DNA of 48,050 nt, from contig CAJULH010000011.1 of NCBI GenBank assembly GCA_910587175.1, positions 1 to 48,050 of the forward strand, given 5' to 3'. The DNA is from Candidatus Gastranaerophilales bacterium. Lineage in GTDB: Bacteria > Cyanobacteriota > Vampirovibrionia > Gastranaerophilales > Gastranaerophilaceae. Made by a program: the position numbers and the translations under genes. Of this stretch, positions 1 to 8,968 are shown in pieces. Numbering within the stretch: the stretch's first letter is position 1; each line of letters begins with the position of its first letter. The notes below the pieces were generated by a model that had not been told where the DNA came from, searched no databases, and saw nothing but the letters and a program-made list of their open reading frames with translations.

Positions 1-29
1 TATACATTATTTTTTGAAAAAGGGGAAAT

Positions 30-1082
30 ATGTTTAAAGATGAAAAGAAAAGAAATACACTCTCTAATGAGCTTGCACAAAAAAGCACAGTAGATACGGT
101 TGTATTATTCTTTATATTTTTGGTTTTATATGTTGTTGTAGAACATACGGAACTTGAGCCTATCTTAATTACCGCAATTATTGTTCTTCTTTTTATCCTT
201 GCAGTTTTTGTTTTTGAATTTACAAAAAAACAGGTAAAAAAAAGTATTGATAATGTTGTATATGATGTAATCGACCAGACTAATGATGAAACTAAAAAGA
301 TAGAAAGCATTACAAACAGCCAAAAAGAAAATATTAACCTCTCCTTTGTGAAACTTACAAATATTGTTTCCCTTCTTGAAAATTTAAAAGAATATATTAC
401 ATCGATGAATGATGTTATAAATGTGACAAGAGAAAAAACCCATCATTCTCTCGATTTTACAAACACAGAACATCTGGCTGTAAAAGCCAATATTGAAAAG
501 ATGTTTGCAATAAGGCATAAAATTCAGACCATTGCAGAACTTATTTTGGAATTATCCGAATTTATCCAGTCTATTTCATCTACAATCGGCGTTGTAGAAG
601 ATATTGCGGAACAGACAAACCTTCTTGCCCTAAATGCTGCAGTTGAGGCTGCAAGAGCAGGGGAGCACGGTAAGGGTTTTGCTGTTGTTGCGGGTGAAAT
701 TAGAAAACTTGCCGACGAATCAAAACAGGCTACAACAAAGATTACATCTTTAATTACAGATATTCAGCAAACTACAAATTCTACAGTTATGGCAACAGAA
801 GAAGGTACTAAAGAAATTGAATCCGGTATTGATTTGGCGCACAGTATCGGAAGTAATATTGAACAGCTTATAGGTTTTATGAATGAAATCTCTGTCAGTG
901 TAAATGAAATAATAGCATCTTCCGATAAGCTGAACAAAGATACGCAAAATACCGGCGGATACATAAAAGAACTTACAGATATGCTTGAAGTTAATTTTAA
1001 AATAAATGAAGAAAATTATAAAAATATTGAAAATCTTCATTCTTTAACAAAATCCTTTAAAACAAGCATTTTAGATGAATAA
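30..1082 (+). CDS. Methyl-accepting chemotaxis protein with no periplasmic domain
   Basis: This is a chemoreceptor that would control the CheA kinase encoded next to it. Two membrane helices lie at about residues 22-40 and 44-63, separated by only a few residues, so there is no periplasmic sensor domain. The rest is a cytoplasmic coiled-coil signalling module with the receptor hairpin tip around residues 190-235 (EQTNLLALNAAVEAARAG followed by GFAVVAGEIRKLA). The start has a good ribosome site (AGGGGAAAT just before ATG). The stop is about 30 bases before the likely CheA start, so the two are probably cotranscribed. The lack of an extracellular domain suggests it senses an intracellular or membrane state, or a partner protein. 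This is a family-level call; the ligand is unknown. Confidence 0.93.
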   Translation: MFKDEKKRNTLSNELAQKSTVDTVVLFFIFLVLYVVVEHTELEPILITAIIVLLFILAVFVFEFTKKQVKKSIDNVVYDVIDQTNDETKKIESITNSQKENINLSFVKLTNIVSLLENLKEYITSMNDVINVTREKTHHSLDFTNTEHLAVKANIEKMFAIRHKIQTIAELILELSEFIQSISSTIGVVEDIAEQTNLLALNAAVEAARAGEHGKGFAVVAGEIRKLADESKQATTKITSLITDIQQTTNSTVMATEEGTKEIESGIDLAHSIGSNIEQLIGFMNEISVSVNEIIASSDKLNKDTQNTGGYIKELTDMLEVNFKINEENYKNIENLHSLTKSFKTSILDE

Positions 1083-1114
1083 GAAATATTTTGGACAAGA
1101 CCGGATTTTATAAG

Positions 1115-4100
1115 ATGGAATTTTTACAGGAAGAATTTGATGAGATTTTAAATATTTTCCAGCAGGAAGGCGGGGAAATATTACAGTCTATGGATAAAAA
1201 TCTTCTTATTCTTGAAAAAAAACCAAATAATATTGATGTTGCAATGCAGTTATTCAGAGATGCCCACAGTCTTAAGGGTTCAGCCAGAATGCTTGGATTT
1301 AACAGCATACAAAATATTGCACACAAAATTGAAGATATTCTGGGTCTTGTAAAAGAAGAAAAGCTTATCCCTACTTCATATATAACAGATACTATATCAA
1401 ATGCTCTTTCCTGCGTTTCTATGCTTATTGAAAAAACGATAGAGCAAAAAGCGGAATATACAACAGATGAAGTCAATATTCATATAAAAAAACTTGAACA
1501 GATTACAGAAGAATTTGAAGAAAACTCCTCTGCAAAAACTGTTTCAGAAAAAGAGGCTGTTAAATTTTCCGAGATGAGGAAAAAAATTTTAAAACACCTC
1601 TCTAATATTGAAGATTATCTGACGGGGATAATATTTATATATTCTAAATGTGCCCAGGAGAATGATTTTAGCCAGATAGGAGATATGCTTCCCGTTTTAA
1701 ACCAGCTTTCCGAGGTGCTTTTTGAAATCGGGCTTGGTGATATGGACAAAATTGTCCGCGATATTATCGAGCTTCTTGAAAAATCTGTTTTGCCAAAAGT
1801 ATCCGGGTCGGCTGACGGTCGGGAAAACAAAAGAGATGAGTCAATTCTTGAATTAAACCTTAAAATAAATGAACTTGTACAATATTTTAACGGCGTATGC
1901 AAATATGAGGACATCAAAGCAAAGAATTACTATGAAAATGCGTACAAGCTTATTTCAAAGGAGCCAAAAGCTTTCAAAAATGAAGATGCAAAGGATACAA
2001 CCCCGTCTGATAAATTAAAAGAAAAAGAGCTTTTGGAACTTATAAAAAATATTTCAGAAAAAGTTCCGACTCTTCTGGAGAACAAGATTAATCTGGCTGA
2101 AATAAAAAGCCTTATCAATGAAACAATATCAAGAATTGAAGAAGGCAATTTTAAAAAAATATTCATTACCGTCTTAAGAATTATTGCAATGTATGAAAAC
2201 AACAATACCCCTTTTGATAAAGATACCATTGCTGTTATAAAAGAAATTGCCGAAACTGCTGAAAAAATCATACAAAACAATTTTTCTAAAAATTCATTTA
2301 AAGATTCATCAGAAGATATTGAACTTTTAAACCAAAAAGCAATAATTATCGAACAAATGGTGCAGTTTTCAATAAACAGCAAACCGCAAATTCAAAATAA
2401 AAAAAGTAAGACAAAAATTAAAATGCAGCAGCTGAGCTCTAATGATTGGCTTGTGAATTTTGATACGACGGCAATTAAGACCCTGAGAGTAGATTCCAGC
2501 AGGTTAGACCAGCTTGTAAATCAAATCGGGGATTTAATTGTTACAAGAATCAAAACACGCGAATTGATGATTCTTGCTAAAAATATTCAGAATGAATTTA
2601 TGGAATGGCAAAAAAACTATCATAAAGTGGGATACTATATGAAGTTTTTTGACAAAAAATATCTTGCAAACCCCTTTGGGGAAGAAGCTGCAAGAAATAT
2701 ACAGTCTTTTATCGGATACAACAAGCAGCTTATGGCTTTGCACAGCACAAATTCAGAAAGAATGAATGCCCTTATAAACAGCGTTGATGTTTTGATGAAA
2801 CAGCTTCAGGAAAATAATTCAAAACTTTATTCAACATCTGCAGAGCTTGAATCAATGGTAAAGAAAATGCGTATTTTACCGCTTTCTACCGTATTTGGTC
2901 TTTTCCCAAGGATGGTGCATAACATTGCAAAAGATAAAGGCAAAGAGATTGATTTTCAAATAGAAGGGGCTGATGTTTCTGCCGATAAGAAGATTATTGA
3001 AGATATTAAGATTCCCATTATGCATATAATAAGAAACTCAATCGACCATGGAATAGAAACTCCTGATGAAAGGGAAAAAGCTGGCAAAAACAGGGTGGGA
3101 AGCATTCTGATTCAGGCTATTCAGAAGGAGAGTAAAATTATAATCAACATTAAAGATGACGGCAGGGGAATAGATGTTGAAAAGATTAAACAAAGAGCAA
3201 TAGAAAAAGAACTCCTCTCTTCTGATGAAATAGAAAACCTTCCTGAAGAGCAGATTGTAAATTTAATATTCTATCCGGGTTTTTCAACGGGAGATACAGT
3301 TACAGAACTTTCCGGCAGGGGTCTTGGTCTTGATATTGTACACACAAAAATATCCCAGCTGAATGGCAGAATAGATGTTTATTCAGAGCTCAATAAGGGT
3401 ACTCTTGTTACAATGGAACTACCTACAACCATTGCTACATTGAGAACTTTTATTATTATGGAACAAGGGCAGTTATACGCACTGCCTGCTTCATCTATCC
3501 AGACAGTTCTAAGAATTGATCCTCATGATGTATTTATAAGGGATGGCAAAAACCAGTATATTCACAACGGCGAAGTTATTCAGGTTTATACGCTATCCCA
3601 GATTTTAGAACTTGAAAATAAACCAAGAGTAAATGACAAATATACTCTTGTTATTGTCCAGTCTGAAAATTCAAGACTTGGAATCATTATTGAAAAATTA
3701 ATCGGCGACCAGGAAATTTTACACAAAAAACTATCACCTCCTTTATTCAAGGTAAAAAATATTGCAGGGATAACAACTCTTGCAAGCGGTGAAATGTGTC
3801 TTATCTTAAATATGACAGATGTTCTAAACACAACAATATCAAGAAAAGTGGCAACAAATATTATTCCTTCCGTAAAATCATCCGAAAGAGAGGCTAACGC
3901 TAAAAAGAAAATCCTTGTTGTGGATGATTCTCTGACCACAAGAACACTTGAAAAGAATATTCTTTTAAAATGCGGATATCAGGTGGAAGCTGCAAGCGAT
4001 CCGCAGGAAGCAATAAAGCTTTTAGAAAATAATAAATTTGATTTAATAATTACAGACCATGAAATGCCTTTTATGACAGGGTTTGAATTTGTGAAATATT

Positions 4101-4276
4101 TAAAGACTATAAACGGATATTCCAATGTACCGGTAATTGTTCTGACATCCATAAAGAAAACCATTCTTGAAAAATTATACGAACAGCTCGATATTTCTGA
4201 TTTTATACAAAAAGAAAACTTTGAACAATCTAAATTCCTTGAAACCATACAAATGCAATTAAAGAAAACGAAATAG
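1115..4276 (+). CDS. cheA: Hybrid chemotaxis histidine kinase CheA with C-terminal receiver domain
   Basis: This is a large CheA-type kinase. In order it has an N-terminal HPt domain with phospho-accepting His near residue 51 (DAHSLKGSARMLG), a long poorly conserved linker, a dimerisation segment (RVDSSRLDQLVNQIGDLI), a HATPase domain near residues 620-790 (HIIRNSIDHG, DDGRGID, GRGLGLDIV), a CheW-like domain, and a receiver domain from about residue 930 (ILVVDDS; phospho-Asp in IITDHEMP near residue 980). A CheA-REC fusion is typical of Pil-Chp/Pix systems that steer type IV pilus motility in cyanobacteria and proteobacteria; that role is inferred here. I chose ATG 1115 because it gives MEFLQEEFDEIL, a normal CheA beginning. 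A TTG at 1091 is in frame and possible. Neither start has a strong ribosome site. Confidence 0.93.
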   Translation: MEFLQEEFDEILNIFQQEGGEILQSMDKNLLILEKKPNNIDVAMQLFRDAHSLKGSARMLGFNSIQNIAHKIEDILGLVKEEKLIPTSYITDTISNALSCVSMLIEKTIEQKAEYTTDEVNIHIKKLEQITEEFEENSSAKTVSEKEAVKFSEMRKKILKHLSNIEDYLTGIIFIYSKCAQENDFSQIGDMLPVLNQLSEVLFEIGLGDMDKIVRDIIELLEKSVLPKVSGSADGRENKRDESILELNLKINELVQYFNGVCKYEDIKAKNYYENAYKLISKEPKAFKNEDAKDTTPSDKLKEKELLELIKNISEKVPTLLENKINLAEIKSLINETISRIEEGNFKKIFITVLRIIAMYENNNTPFDKDTIAVIKEIAETAEKIIQNNFSKNSFKDSSEDIELLNQKAIIIEQMVQFSINSKPQIQNKKSKTKIKMQQLSSNDWLVNFDTTAIKTLRVDSSRLDQLVNQIGDLIVTRIKTRELMILAKNIQNEFMEWQKNYHKVGYYMKFFDKKYLANPFGEEAARNIQSFIGYNKQLMALHSTNSERMNALINSVDVLMKQLQENNSKLYSTSAELESMVKKMRILPLSTVFGLFPRMVHNIAKDKGKEIDFQIEGADVSADKKIIEDIKIPIMHIIRNSIDHGIETPDEREKAGKNRVGSILIQAIQKESKIIINIKDDGRGIDVEKIKQRAIEKELLSSDEIENLPEEQIVNLIFYPGFSTGDTVTELSGRGLGLDIVHTKISQLNGRIDVYSELNKGTLVTMELPTTIATLRTFIIMEQGQLYALPASSIQTVLRIDPHDVFIRDGKNQYIHNGEVIQVYTLSQILELENKPRVNDKYTLVIVQSENSRLGIIIEKLIGDQEILHKKLSPPLFKVKNIAGITTLASGEMCLILNMTDVLNTTISRKVATNIIPSVKSSEREANAKKKILVVDDSLTTRTLEKNILLKCGYQVEAASDPQEAIKLLENNKFDLIITDHEMPFMTGFEFVKYLKTINGYSNVPVIVLTSIKKTILEKLYEQLDISDFIQKENFEQSKFLETIQMQLKKTK

Positions 4277-4294
4277 ATTCAGGCGCATTTAAAG

Positions 4295-4897
4295 ATGGAT
4301 ATAAACGGATTTAAAAAAAACTATATGACACAAGCTTCTTGTTTAGAGCACAGTAAACTTGTTTCAAATTTAAGTGTAAAGTTTTTTAAAAAACTTTTAA
4401 ATTTTTTTCCGTTTCTGAAAGAATATGACAATGACTATGACCTCACCCTTTTGAAATACGGGGCTCTGCTGCACGATATAGGGGCTGCTTTTGAAAAAAA
4501 ATTTGACCGGGGTCATCATAAAATAGGGCGGGATTTAATTTTAGAAAATAAAATAACCGGTCTTGATGAAGTTGGCAATTTAATAGTTGCAAATATTGTA
4601 AGATACCACAGAAAATCCCTTCCTGATATAAAAAAACATAGATATTATGAAATGTTAAATGAAAAAGACAGAAGAAAAACTGATGTTTTTGCATCAATTG
4701 TAAGACTTGTGGATGCTTTTGATTACAATCATTTCAATATAATAGAAGATATCGGCGTGAAATATGAAAAGTCTGAAAACTTTTTGACATTAACTTTGGG
4801 CATCAATATAATGTTGAATATCGGGTATGTAGAGGTTTTAAACAAGAAGAAACGATTCTTCGAAAAAGTATTCGATACAGAGGTTTTGTTTAATTGA
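4295..4897 (+). CDS. HD-domain phosphohydrolase-like protein
   Basis: This 200-residue cytoplasmic protein has an HD-type metal site: His near residue 19 (EHSKLV), LLHDIG near residue 59, a following GHHKIG, and NIVRYHRKSLP near residue 105. The HHK...RYHRK pattern resembles the C-terminal HD domain of Ppx/GppA exopolyphosphatases, but the N-terminal ASKHA phosphatase domain is absent. Hydrolysis of a phosphate ester or nucleotide is therefore plausible, with unknown substrate. It follows cheA by 18 bases, with AGG upstream of ATG, and its TGA overlaps the TTG start of the next gene, so it belongs to the chemosensory operon. Confidence 0.75.
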   Translation: MDINGFKKNYMTQASCLEHSKLVSNLSVKFFKKLLNFFPFLKEYDNDYDLTLLKYGALLHDIGAAFEKKFDRGHHKIGRDLILENKITGLDEVGNLIVANIVRYHRKSLPDIKKHRYYEMLNEKDRRKTDVFASIVRLVDAFDYNHFNIIEDIGVKYEKSENFLTLTLGINIMLNIGYVEVLNKKKRFFEKVFDTEVLFN

Positions 4898-5679
4898 TTA
4901 AATTTAAACACAAAATTGCATATGCAGTATTGCCGCTATTTATGTTTTTTGGTATGCAGGGCTCTTTTGCTATCCCTACCATTAATGCAGGTATTTCTGT
5001 TGATTATATCAAGGATGTGAATGAAAATGTCATTTATAAATCACCTGTAAATTTTATAGATATTCCAAAAATGGATTATTCTGATATTGGATATTTTATT
5101 AAATTTAAACCTTTGAATATGCTATCAAGCGGGGAGCTTGTTTTAAAAAGATATACAGAAAAGAAAAATTTTATACTAAACCAAAATGCTTCAATACCGA
5201 GTGTTTACAATATTTCATTTAAAAATGGCGGAGAAGTGGAGTTTGCAAAAAATTCAGCCGGTATTGAAGATTTAGTCAAAAAAAATCCAAATCGTCCAGA
5301 GTATCTTTATGCTTATGCCATAAAACTCCGGGATGAAAAAAAATATGACGCAGCGATTCTTCATATAGATAAGGCTTTGGGCTTTGATGAAGAATATGCT
5401 CTCGGACATTTTTTAAAGGGTGATATTTTAAGGGCAATGGGGAAATTTAAAGAGGCTGCAAGAGAATATCTTACAACTGTAAGCATTAATCCATACTGTA
5501 CTGATGCTTATTTTAATATTGCAAAAATGCTTGAAGCATTTGGCAAAGACGAACTTGCCCTGAATTATTATGAAATGGCATATTCTGTGAGTCCTAATGA
5601 CCTTGAAATCAGAAACCAGATTTTAAAGCTGAACAGGAAAATATACGGGCGAGGCGTAAACGTTGCTTTTGGCGGATAG
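4894..5679 (+). CDS. Secreted TPR-repeat protein
   Basis: This is a 261-residue protein with a signal peptide at residues 1-26 (basic N-terminus, hydrophobic core, cleavage predicted after SFA). A unique region follows to about residue 120, then at least three TPR-type helical repeats at about residues 125-245 (for example RPEYLYAYAIKLRDEKKYD and ALGHFLKGDILRAMGKF). TPR domains bind proteins, so it is probably an exported scaffold. The TTG start at 4894 overlaps the previous stop (TTGA) and has AGAGGT nine bases upstream, pointing to translational coupling with the HD protein. Its position after MCP and CheA suggests a role in pilus or envelope assembly, which is an inference. Confidence 0.75.
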   Translation: MIKFKHKIAYAVLPLFMFFGMQGSFAIPTINAGISVDYIKDVNENVIYKSPVNFIDIPKMDYSDIGYFIKFKPLNMLSSGELVLKRYTEKKNFILNQNASIPSVYNISFKNGGEVEFAKNSAGIEDLVKKNPNRPEYLYAYAIKLRDEKKYDAAILHIDKALGFDEEYALGHFLKGDILRAMGKFKEAAREYLTTVSINPYCTDAYFNIAKMLEAFGKDELALNYYEMAYSVSPNDLEIRNQILKLNRKIYGRGVNVAFGG

Positions 5680-5680
5680 T

Positions 5681-6592
5681 TTATTTATGTTTTGAAATTA
5701 ATTCTTTGATTAAACTAATGAACTCTTCCCTGTCTTTTTTCGGGTATAAGATTTCGCAGCATGTTCCGTATTTTAAAAGTCTTTTAAAGAGTTCGTTTTT
5801 GTCCTCATCCTTATTTGAGACAACAATGTAATCATTATATTCTGTTACTATTTCTCCCTCTCTTATAGAATATGCGTTTTTTAATCTTCCCGATATTTTA
5901 AATGTTGTTATCATTCCAAAATCTGTATTTTGTGCTTTTAGTGGCATTTCTTTAGCTTCGCTTATTTTATCAAGCGAAAAATTTTTATTTACGTTGTTTT
6001 TAATATCGTATCCTTTTAAACATACGGAATCTTTAAAGTAGTGAAATTTTACGGGCACAATTGAATATTCTTTATCTTCATATATTATCTTTACCCTTTG
6101 TGGAGTTTCGTTTAAAAATTTTGAAAGCATTTCAATTTTTCCTCTGTATTTCAGGGATATATTGGCACATGGGAAATTATCCGTATTTTGAATGTTTTGG
6201 TAAATTCTTTTGTAAACAGCATTTTCTTCCTTGCCCGAAAGTGCAAACAGTTTTTCTAAAAATTTTAAAAATTCTTCATAGTCTGTTTTGGAGCTTAAGT
6301 CTTTTGCGTTTTTTTGAAATCCGGCAAGTGTATCAAGTTCTATATCATTAAGATAAAGAACGGGATATTTTATATAGAATTTGCTCTTTCTTTTTTGAAT
6401 ATCGCAGCCCGCCTTTCTTAATGTTGCAAAATATTTGGAGATTGTTTCCCTTTCTATAAATATTTCATCATCTTCAAATCTGTCCAATATTTCATCTATG
6501 CTTAGAGGGTTTTCAACAAGAAGTTTTAGAATTTTAATTATTTTTGCAGGTGTTGAAAGGCTCTTTGCGGATGCTGCACCTTTTGTTGTCAT
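5681..6592 (-). CDS. WYL-type transcriptional regulator, second of a tandem pair
   Basis: This 303-residue protein has an N-terminal winged helix-turn-helix (about residues 13-75: KIIKILKLLVENPLS then ETISKYFATLRKAGCDI), a middle helical region, and a C-terminal WYL-like ligand-sensing region (about residues 165-235, including FHYFKDSVCLKGYD and FSLDKISE). The WYL signature itself is degenerate. Its ATG overlaps the stop of the upstream paralogue (ATGA), so the two are translationally coupled. Two WYL proteins in tandem recall PafB-PafC, which act as a heterodimer in the DNA damage response of actinobacteria; a shared function is only a possibility. Confidence 0.75.
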   Translation of the reverse strand: MTTKGAASAKSLSTPAKIIKILKLLVENPLSIDEILDRFEDDEIFIERETISKYFATLRKAGCDIQKRKSKFYIKYPVLYLNDIELDTLAGFQKNAKDLSSKTDYEEFLKFLEKLFALSGKEENAVYKRIYQNIQNTDNFPCANISLKYRGKIEMLSKFLNETPQRVKIIYEDKEYSIVPVKFHYFKDSVCLKGYDIKNNVNKNFSLDKISEAKEMPLKAQNTDFGMITTFKISGRLKNAYSIREGEIVTEYNDYIVVSNKDEDKNELFKRLLKYGTCCEILYPKKDREEFISLIKELISKHK

Positions 6593-7509
6593 GATGTTTC
6601 TCCGTATTTTTTAAGTATTTCTTTTAAGGCGTCTGTATATTTTCTTTCTATGTCCTTATTTTTTATTGAAATCAGACCATCTCCAAAACTTAAAAGTCTT
6701 TGGACTGCCATAAAATCATTGTCAGACTTTAATTCTATCTCTATGTAGTTTTTAGTTTCTTTTAAAATCTTTTCTTCATCTAAAAAACCGGTAGCGTTTC
6801 TGCCCTCAGGTGTAATTTTACAAATTATTTTTTTCACAGCAGGCTTTTTTAGACTTTCTTTTGTGTTTAACATTTTTATGGTTTTTATAATATTATCTGC
6901 CCTCAAGATGGTGCTTCCTGTGTAATTTTTTGATATTCCTGTAATATACAGTTTTGAGCCGTTATATTTTATTCCTTTTAATTTTATCTGAATTTCTTTT
7001 ATTCCTGAATTTGGTGAATTATAAAGGAGAATAACCTCTTTTTTCCTTGCAGACAGAGCGTTTAATTCTTTTAAAGTTTTAAAATCGATATTTGAAAATT
7101 GATGAAAATTCATAAGTTCGTTTATATCATTTTCATCTTTAATAAGCGGTGTAATTTTTTCAAAAAGCCCGTAAAGCCTCACTATATATTCCCAGTTTGA
7201 AAGTTTTATGAGTGCTTCTTTTGTTCTTAATAAAACGTTTAATTCTTTTCTTGTGAGATTAAACTGTATCGGGCTCCAGTTTATTTTATATCTGTATTTA
7301 TTGGCTTTGCCTGTATTTTGAATTTCAAACCCGGCAGCTTTAAGTGTGTTTATATCAAGCCTGAGTGTTTCTTTTGAAATATTTGTAATATAAGGATTTT
7401 TTGATAATCTTTCTATGATTTCGCCCTTTGTCAGGGGTTCCCTTAAAAGTAAATCCAGTAAAATTAATGTTCTAAAGCCCGTAGATGAAGCTTTTTGTTT
7501 TAATTCCAT
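6589..7509 (-). CDS. WYL-type transcriptional regulator, first of a tandem pair
   Basis: This 306-residue paralogue of the following gene has the same layout: an HTH at about residues 12-70 (LILLDLLLREPLTKGEIIERL, then ETLRLDINTLKAAGFEI), a linker that begins PIQFNLTRKELNVLL as in many WYL proteins, and a WYL-like beta-rich region (KLYITGISKNY, ILRADNIIKTIKML). It is the first gene of a two-gene operon reading away from the S1-domain gene. A good sigma-70-like promoter (TTGACT, 18 bp, TATAAT) lies 33-67 bases upstream of its start. The natural ligand and targets are unknown. Confidence 0.75.
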   Translation of the reverse strand: MELKQKASSTGFRTLILLDLLLREPLTKGEIIERLSKNPYITNISKETLRLDINTLKAAGFEIQNTGKANKYRYKINWSPIQFNLTRKELNVLLRTKEALIKLSNWEYIVRLYGLFEKITPLIKDENDINELMNFHQFSNIDFKTLKELNALSARKKEVILLYNSPNSGIKEIQIKLKGIKYNGSKLYITGISKNYTGSTILRADNIIKTIKMLNTKESLKKPAVKKIICKITPEGRNATGFLDEEKILKETKNYIEIELKSDNDFMAVQRLLSFGDGLISIKNKDIERKYTDALKEILKKYGETS

Positions 7510-7546
7510 AAATATTCTTCTTCAAACTAAATTCAGCGTCCTGTTT

Positions 7547-7576
7547 ATTATACAATGTTAAGTTGTGTAAAGTCAA
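7547..7576 (-). promoter_or_regulatory. Sigma-70-like promoter of the WYL regulator pair
   Basis: Read on the minus strand, TTGACT (7576-7571) and TATAAT (7552-7547) are separated by 18 bp and point at the WYL operon whose first ATG is at 7509. It lies between divergent genes. Confidence 0.6.
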
Positions 7577-7598
7577 ACTTTATAATATTGTTACTTTT

Positions 7599-7607
7599 TG
7601 TTATAAT
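7599..7607 (+). promoter_or_regulatory. Extended -10 promoter of the S1-domain gene
   Basis: TGTTATAAT is a full extended -10 element 42 bases upstream of the S1 gene start. No good -35 is visible, as expected for this promoter class. Confidence 0.5.
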
Positions 7608-7648
7608 ATTCTACAGCTTAGGTTTAATAAAAAAGGAGTATCTTTTTA

Positions 7649-8716
7649 ATGTTGTCTAAAGAGTTAAGTGATGCTGAATATGAGCAGCTTCTGGGTCAGT
7701 ATGAGTACAAATTTCAAAAAGGTGATTTAGTTAAAGGCACTGTATGCGGTTATGATTCCGAGGGAGTAATTGTTGATATTGGTGCAAAAACAAGTGCTAT
7801 CTGCCCGGAACGCGAAGCAAAATTAAACCGGGAAGACAACATTGAAGATATCCTAAAAAAGGATGAAACTTATGAATTCTTAATCGTCAGAGAGGAAGAT
7901 GAAGACGGACGCTTTACCGTTTCATATAAAAAGGTTGCATCTGCATACAACTGGAAACAACTTGAAGAAATTAAAGAAGCTGATAAGGTCATTGAAGGAA
8001 CTGTTGTTCAAACGGTTAAAGGTGGTGTTCTTGTTGAAGTTATGGGAATAAGAGGCTTTGTGCCGTCATCCCATCTAAGGGCAAAAGAGATTGAAAATAT
8101 TGTAGGACAGACGATTGAGCTTAAAATTTTAAGCATTGATGTTTCGCAAAATAATTTTATTCTTTCAAACAGAAAAGTTTATGCAGATTCTATAGAAGAC
8201 ATTAAAAAAGATGTTTTCGGACAGCTTGAAGTTGGTCAGGTTGTAAAAGGTGAAGTTGTAAGAATCGCAGACTTTGGTGCATTTATTGATATCGGCGGAG
8301 TTGATGGACTTTTACCGTTGTCTCAAATCAGTTGGAGATGGGTTGATCATCCAAATGATATCTTAAAGGTTGGGGAAAAAATCAATGTTGAAATTATAGG
8401 TATTGATTTTGATAAACAAAGAGTTTCCCTGAGTCTTAAAAACTTGGAACCGGATCCCTGGATTGAAGCAAAAGGTAAAATCCAGGAAGGTGCCGTTGTC
8501 AAAGGAAAGATAACAAGAATTAAACACTTTGGCGCATTTGTTGAGGTATATCCTTGTGTAGAGGCGCTATTGCCGCAAAATGAGCTTGTGCAATATCAAA
8601 ATGAACACGGCACAATTTTAGATGTGGGTGATGTTATAGACACTGTGATATTGAAATTCAATCCCGATGATAAGAGAATTTCTCTAAGCACAAATTTGGA
8701 TGATGCGCAGAAATAA
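7649..8716 (+). CDS. rpsA: Ribosomal protein S1-like RNA-binding protein with four S1 domains
   Basis: This 355-residue protein is built of four S1 (OB-fold) repeats at about residues 25-95, 110-180, 193-263 and 278-348; the last two begin with the standard VGQVVKGEVVRIADFGAFIDIGG-type pattern. S1 proteins bind mRNA and help initiate translation. Cyanobacterial S1 proteins are similarly short compared with the six-domain E. coli form, which fits the suggested lineage. The start is supported by AAAAAGGAGT about eight bases upstream of ATG. It is a single-gene unit. A perfect hairpin with a T-run about 120 bases downstream would terminate it. Confidence 0.88.
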   Translation: MLSKELSDAEYEQLLGQYEYKFQKGDLVKGTVCGYDSEGVIVDIGAKTSAICPEREAKLNREDNIEDILKKDETYEFLIVREEDEDGRFTVSYKKVASAYNWKQLEEIKEADKVIEGTVVQTVKGGVLVEVMGIRGFVPSSHLRAKEIENIVGQTIELKILSIDVSQNNFILSNRKVYADSIEDIKKDVFGQLEVGQVVKGEVVRIADFGAFIDIGGVDGLLPLSQISWRWVDHPNDILKVGEKINVEIIGIDFDKQRVSLSLKNLEPDPWIEAKGKIQEGAVVKGKITRIKHFGAFVEVYPCVEALLPQNELVQYQNEHGTILDVGDVIDTVILKFNPDDKRISLSTNLDDAQK

Positions 8717-8773
8717 CATTTGACAGCTATTTTGTATCTTGAAAAATGCAGAAAATGGGTTAAAATATGAATA

Positions 8774-8804
8774 CAGGCATGGGTGCCGATTACACCCACA
8801 CCTG
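8774..8804 (-). terminator. Hairpin after the micro-ORF
   Basis: The arms CAGGTGTGGGTG and CACCCATGCCTG (minus strand) pair with two mismatches around a 7-base loop. They start six bases after the micro-ORF stop. A moderately T-rich tail (TATTCATATTTT) follows, so this is a likely terminator. Confidence 0.5.
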
Positions 8805-8809
8805 CAATC

Positions 8810-8887
8810 CTAAATAAATAGGACTTTGAGTGCTAGAGCTAATGTTATTAAAAGCATTAGCTCTTTTTCGGTAATTTCAACTAACAT
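8810..8887 (-). CDS. Hydrophobic 25-residue micro-ORF, type I toxin-like
   Basis: The micro-ORF reads from ATG 8887 to TAG 8810 on the minus strand. It has a near-perfect ribosome site (AGAAAGGAGG, five bases before ATG). The product begins MLVEITEKEL and continues as one hydrophobic helix (MLLITLALALKVLFI), as in small membrane toxins of type I systems. Its RNA would be heavily structured: a 10-bp perfect inverted repeat (8874-8883 and 8906-8915) places the ribosome site and start codon in a loop, a second 10-bp repeat lies inside the coding part, and a terminator hairpin follows. A structurally similar micro-ORF lies at 46541. I see no proven antitoxin RNA. Function is inferred from form only. 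Confidence 0.5.
   Translation of the reverse strand: MLVEITEKELMLLITLALALKVLFI
8835..8868 (+). terminator. Intrinsic terminator of the S1-domain gene, inside an opposing micro-ORF
   Basis: AGAGCTAATG (8835-8844) and CATTAGCTCT (8855-8864) form a perfect 10-bp stem with a 10-base loop, followed by TTTT. On the plus strand it would terminate the S1 gene. On the minus strand the same bases encode the middle of the micro-ORF. Confidence 0.65.
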
Positions 8888-8968
8888 TTAACCTCCTTTC
8901 TATGGTAGTTGAAATGTTTGTTGAAATCTTTAGCCTGTATTCAATTTTCAAACTTCTAAATATAATCT

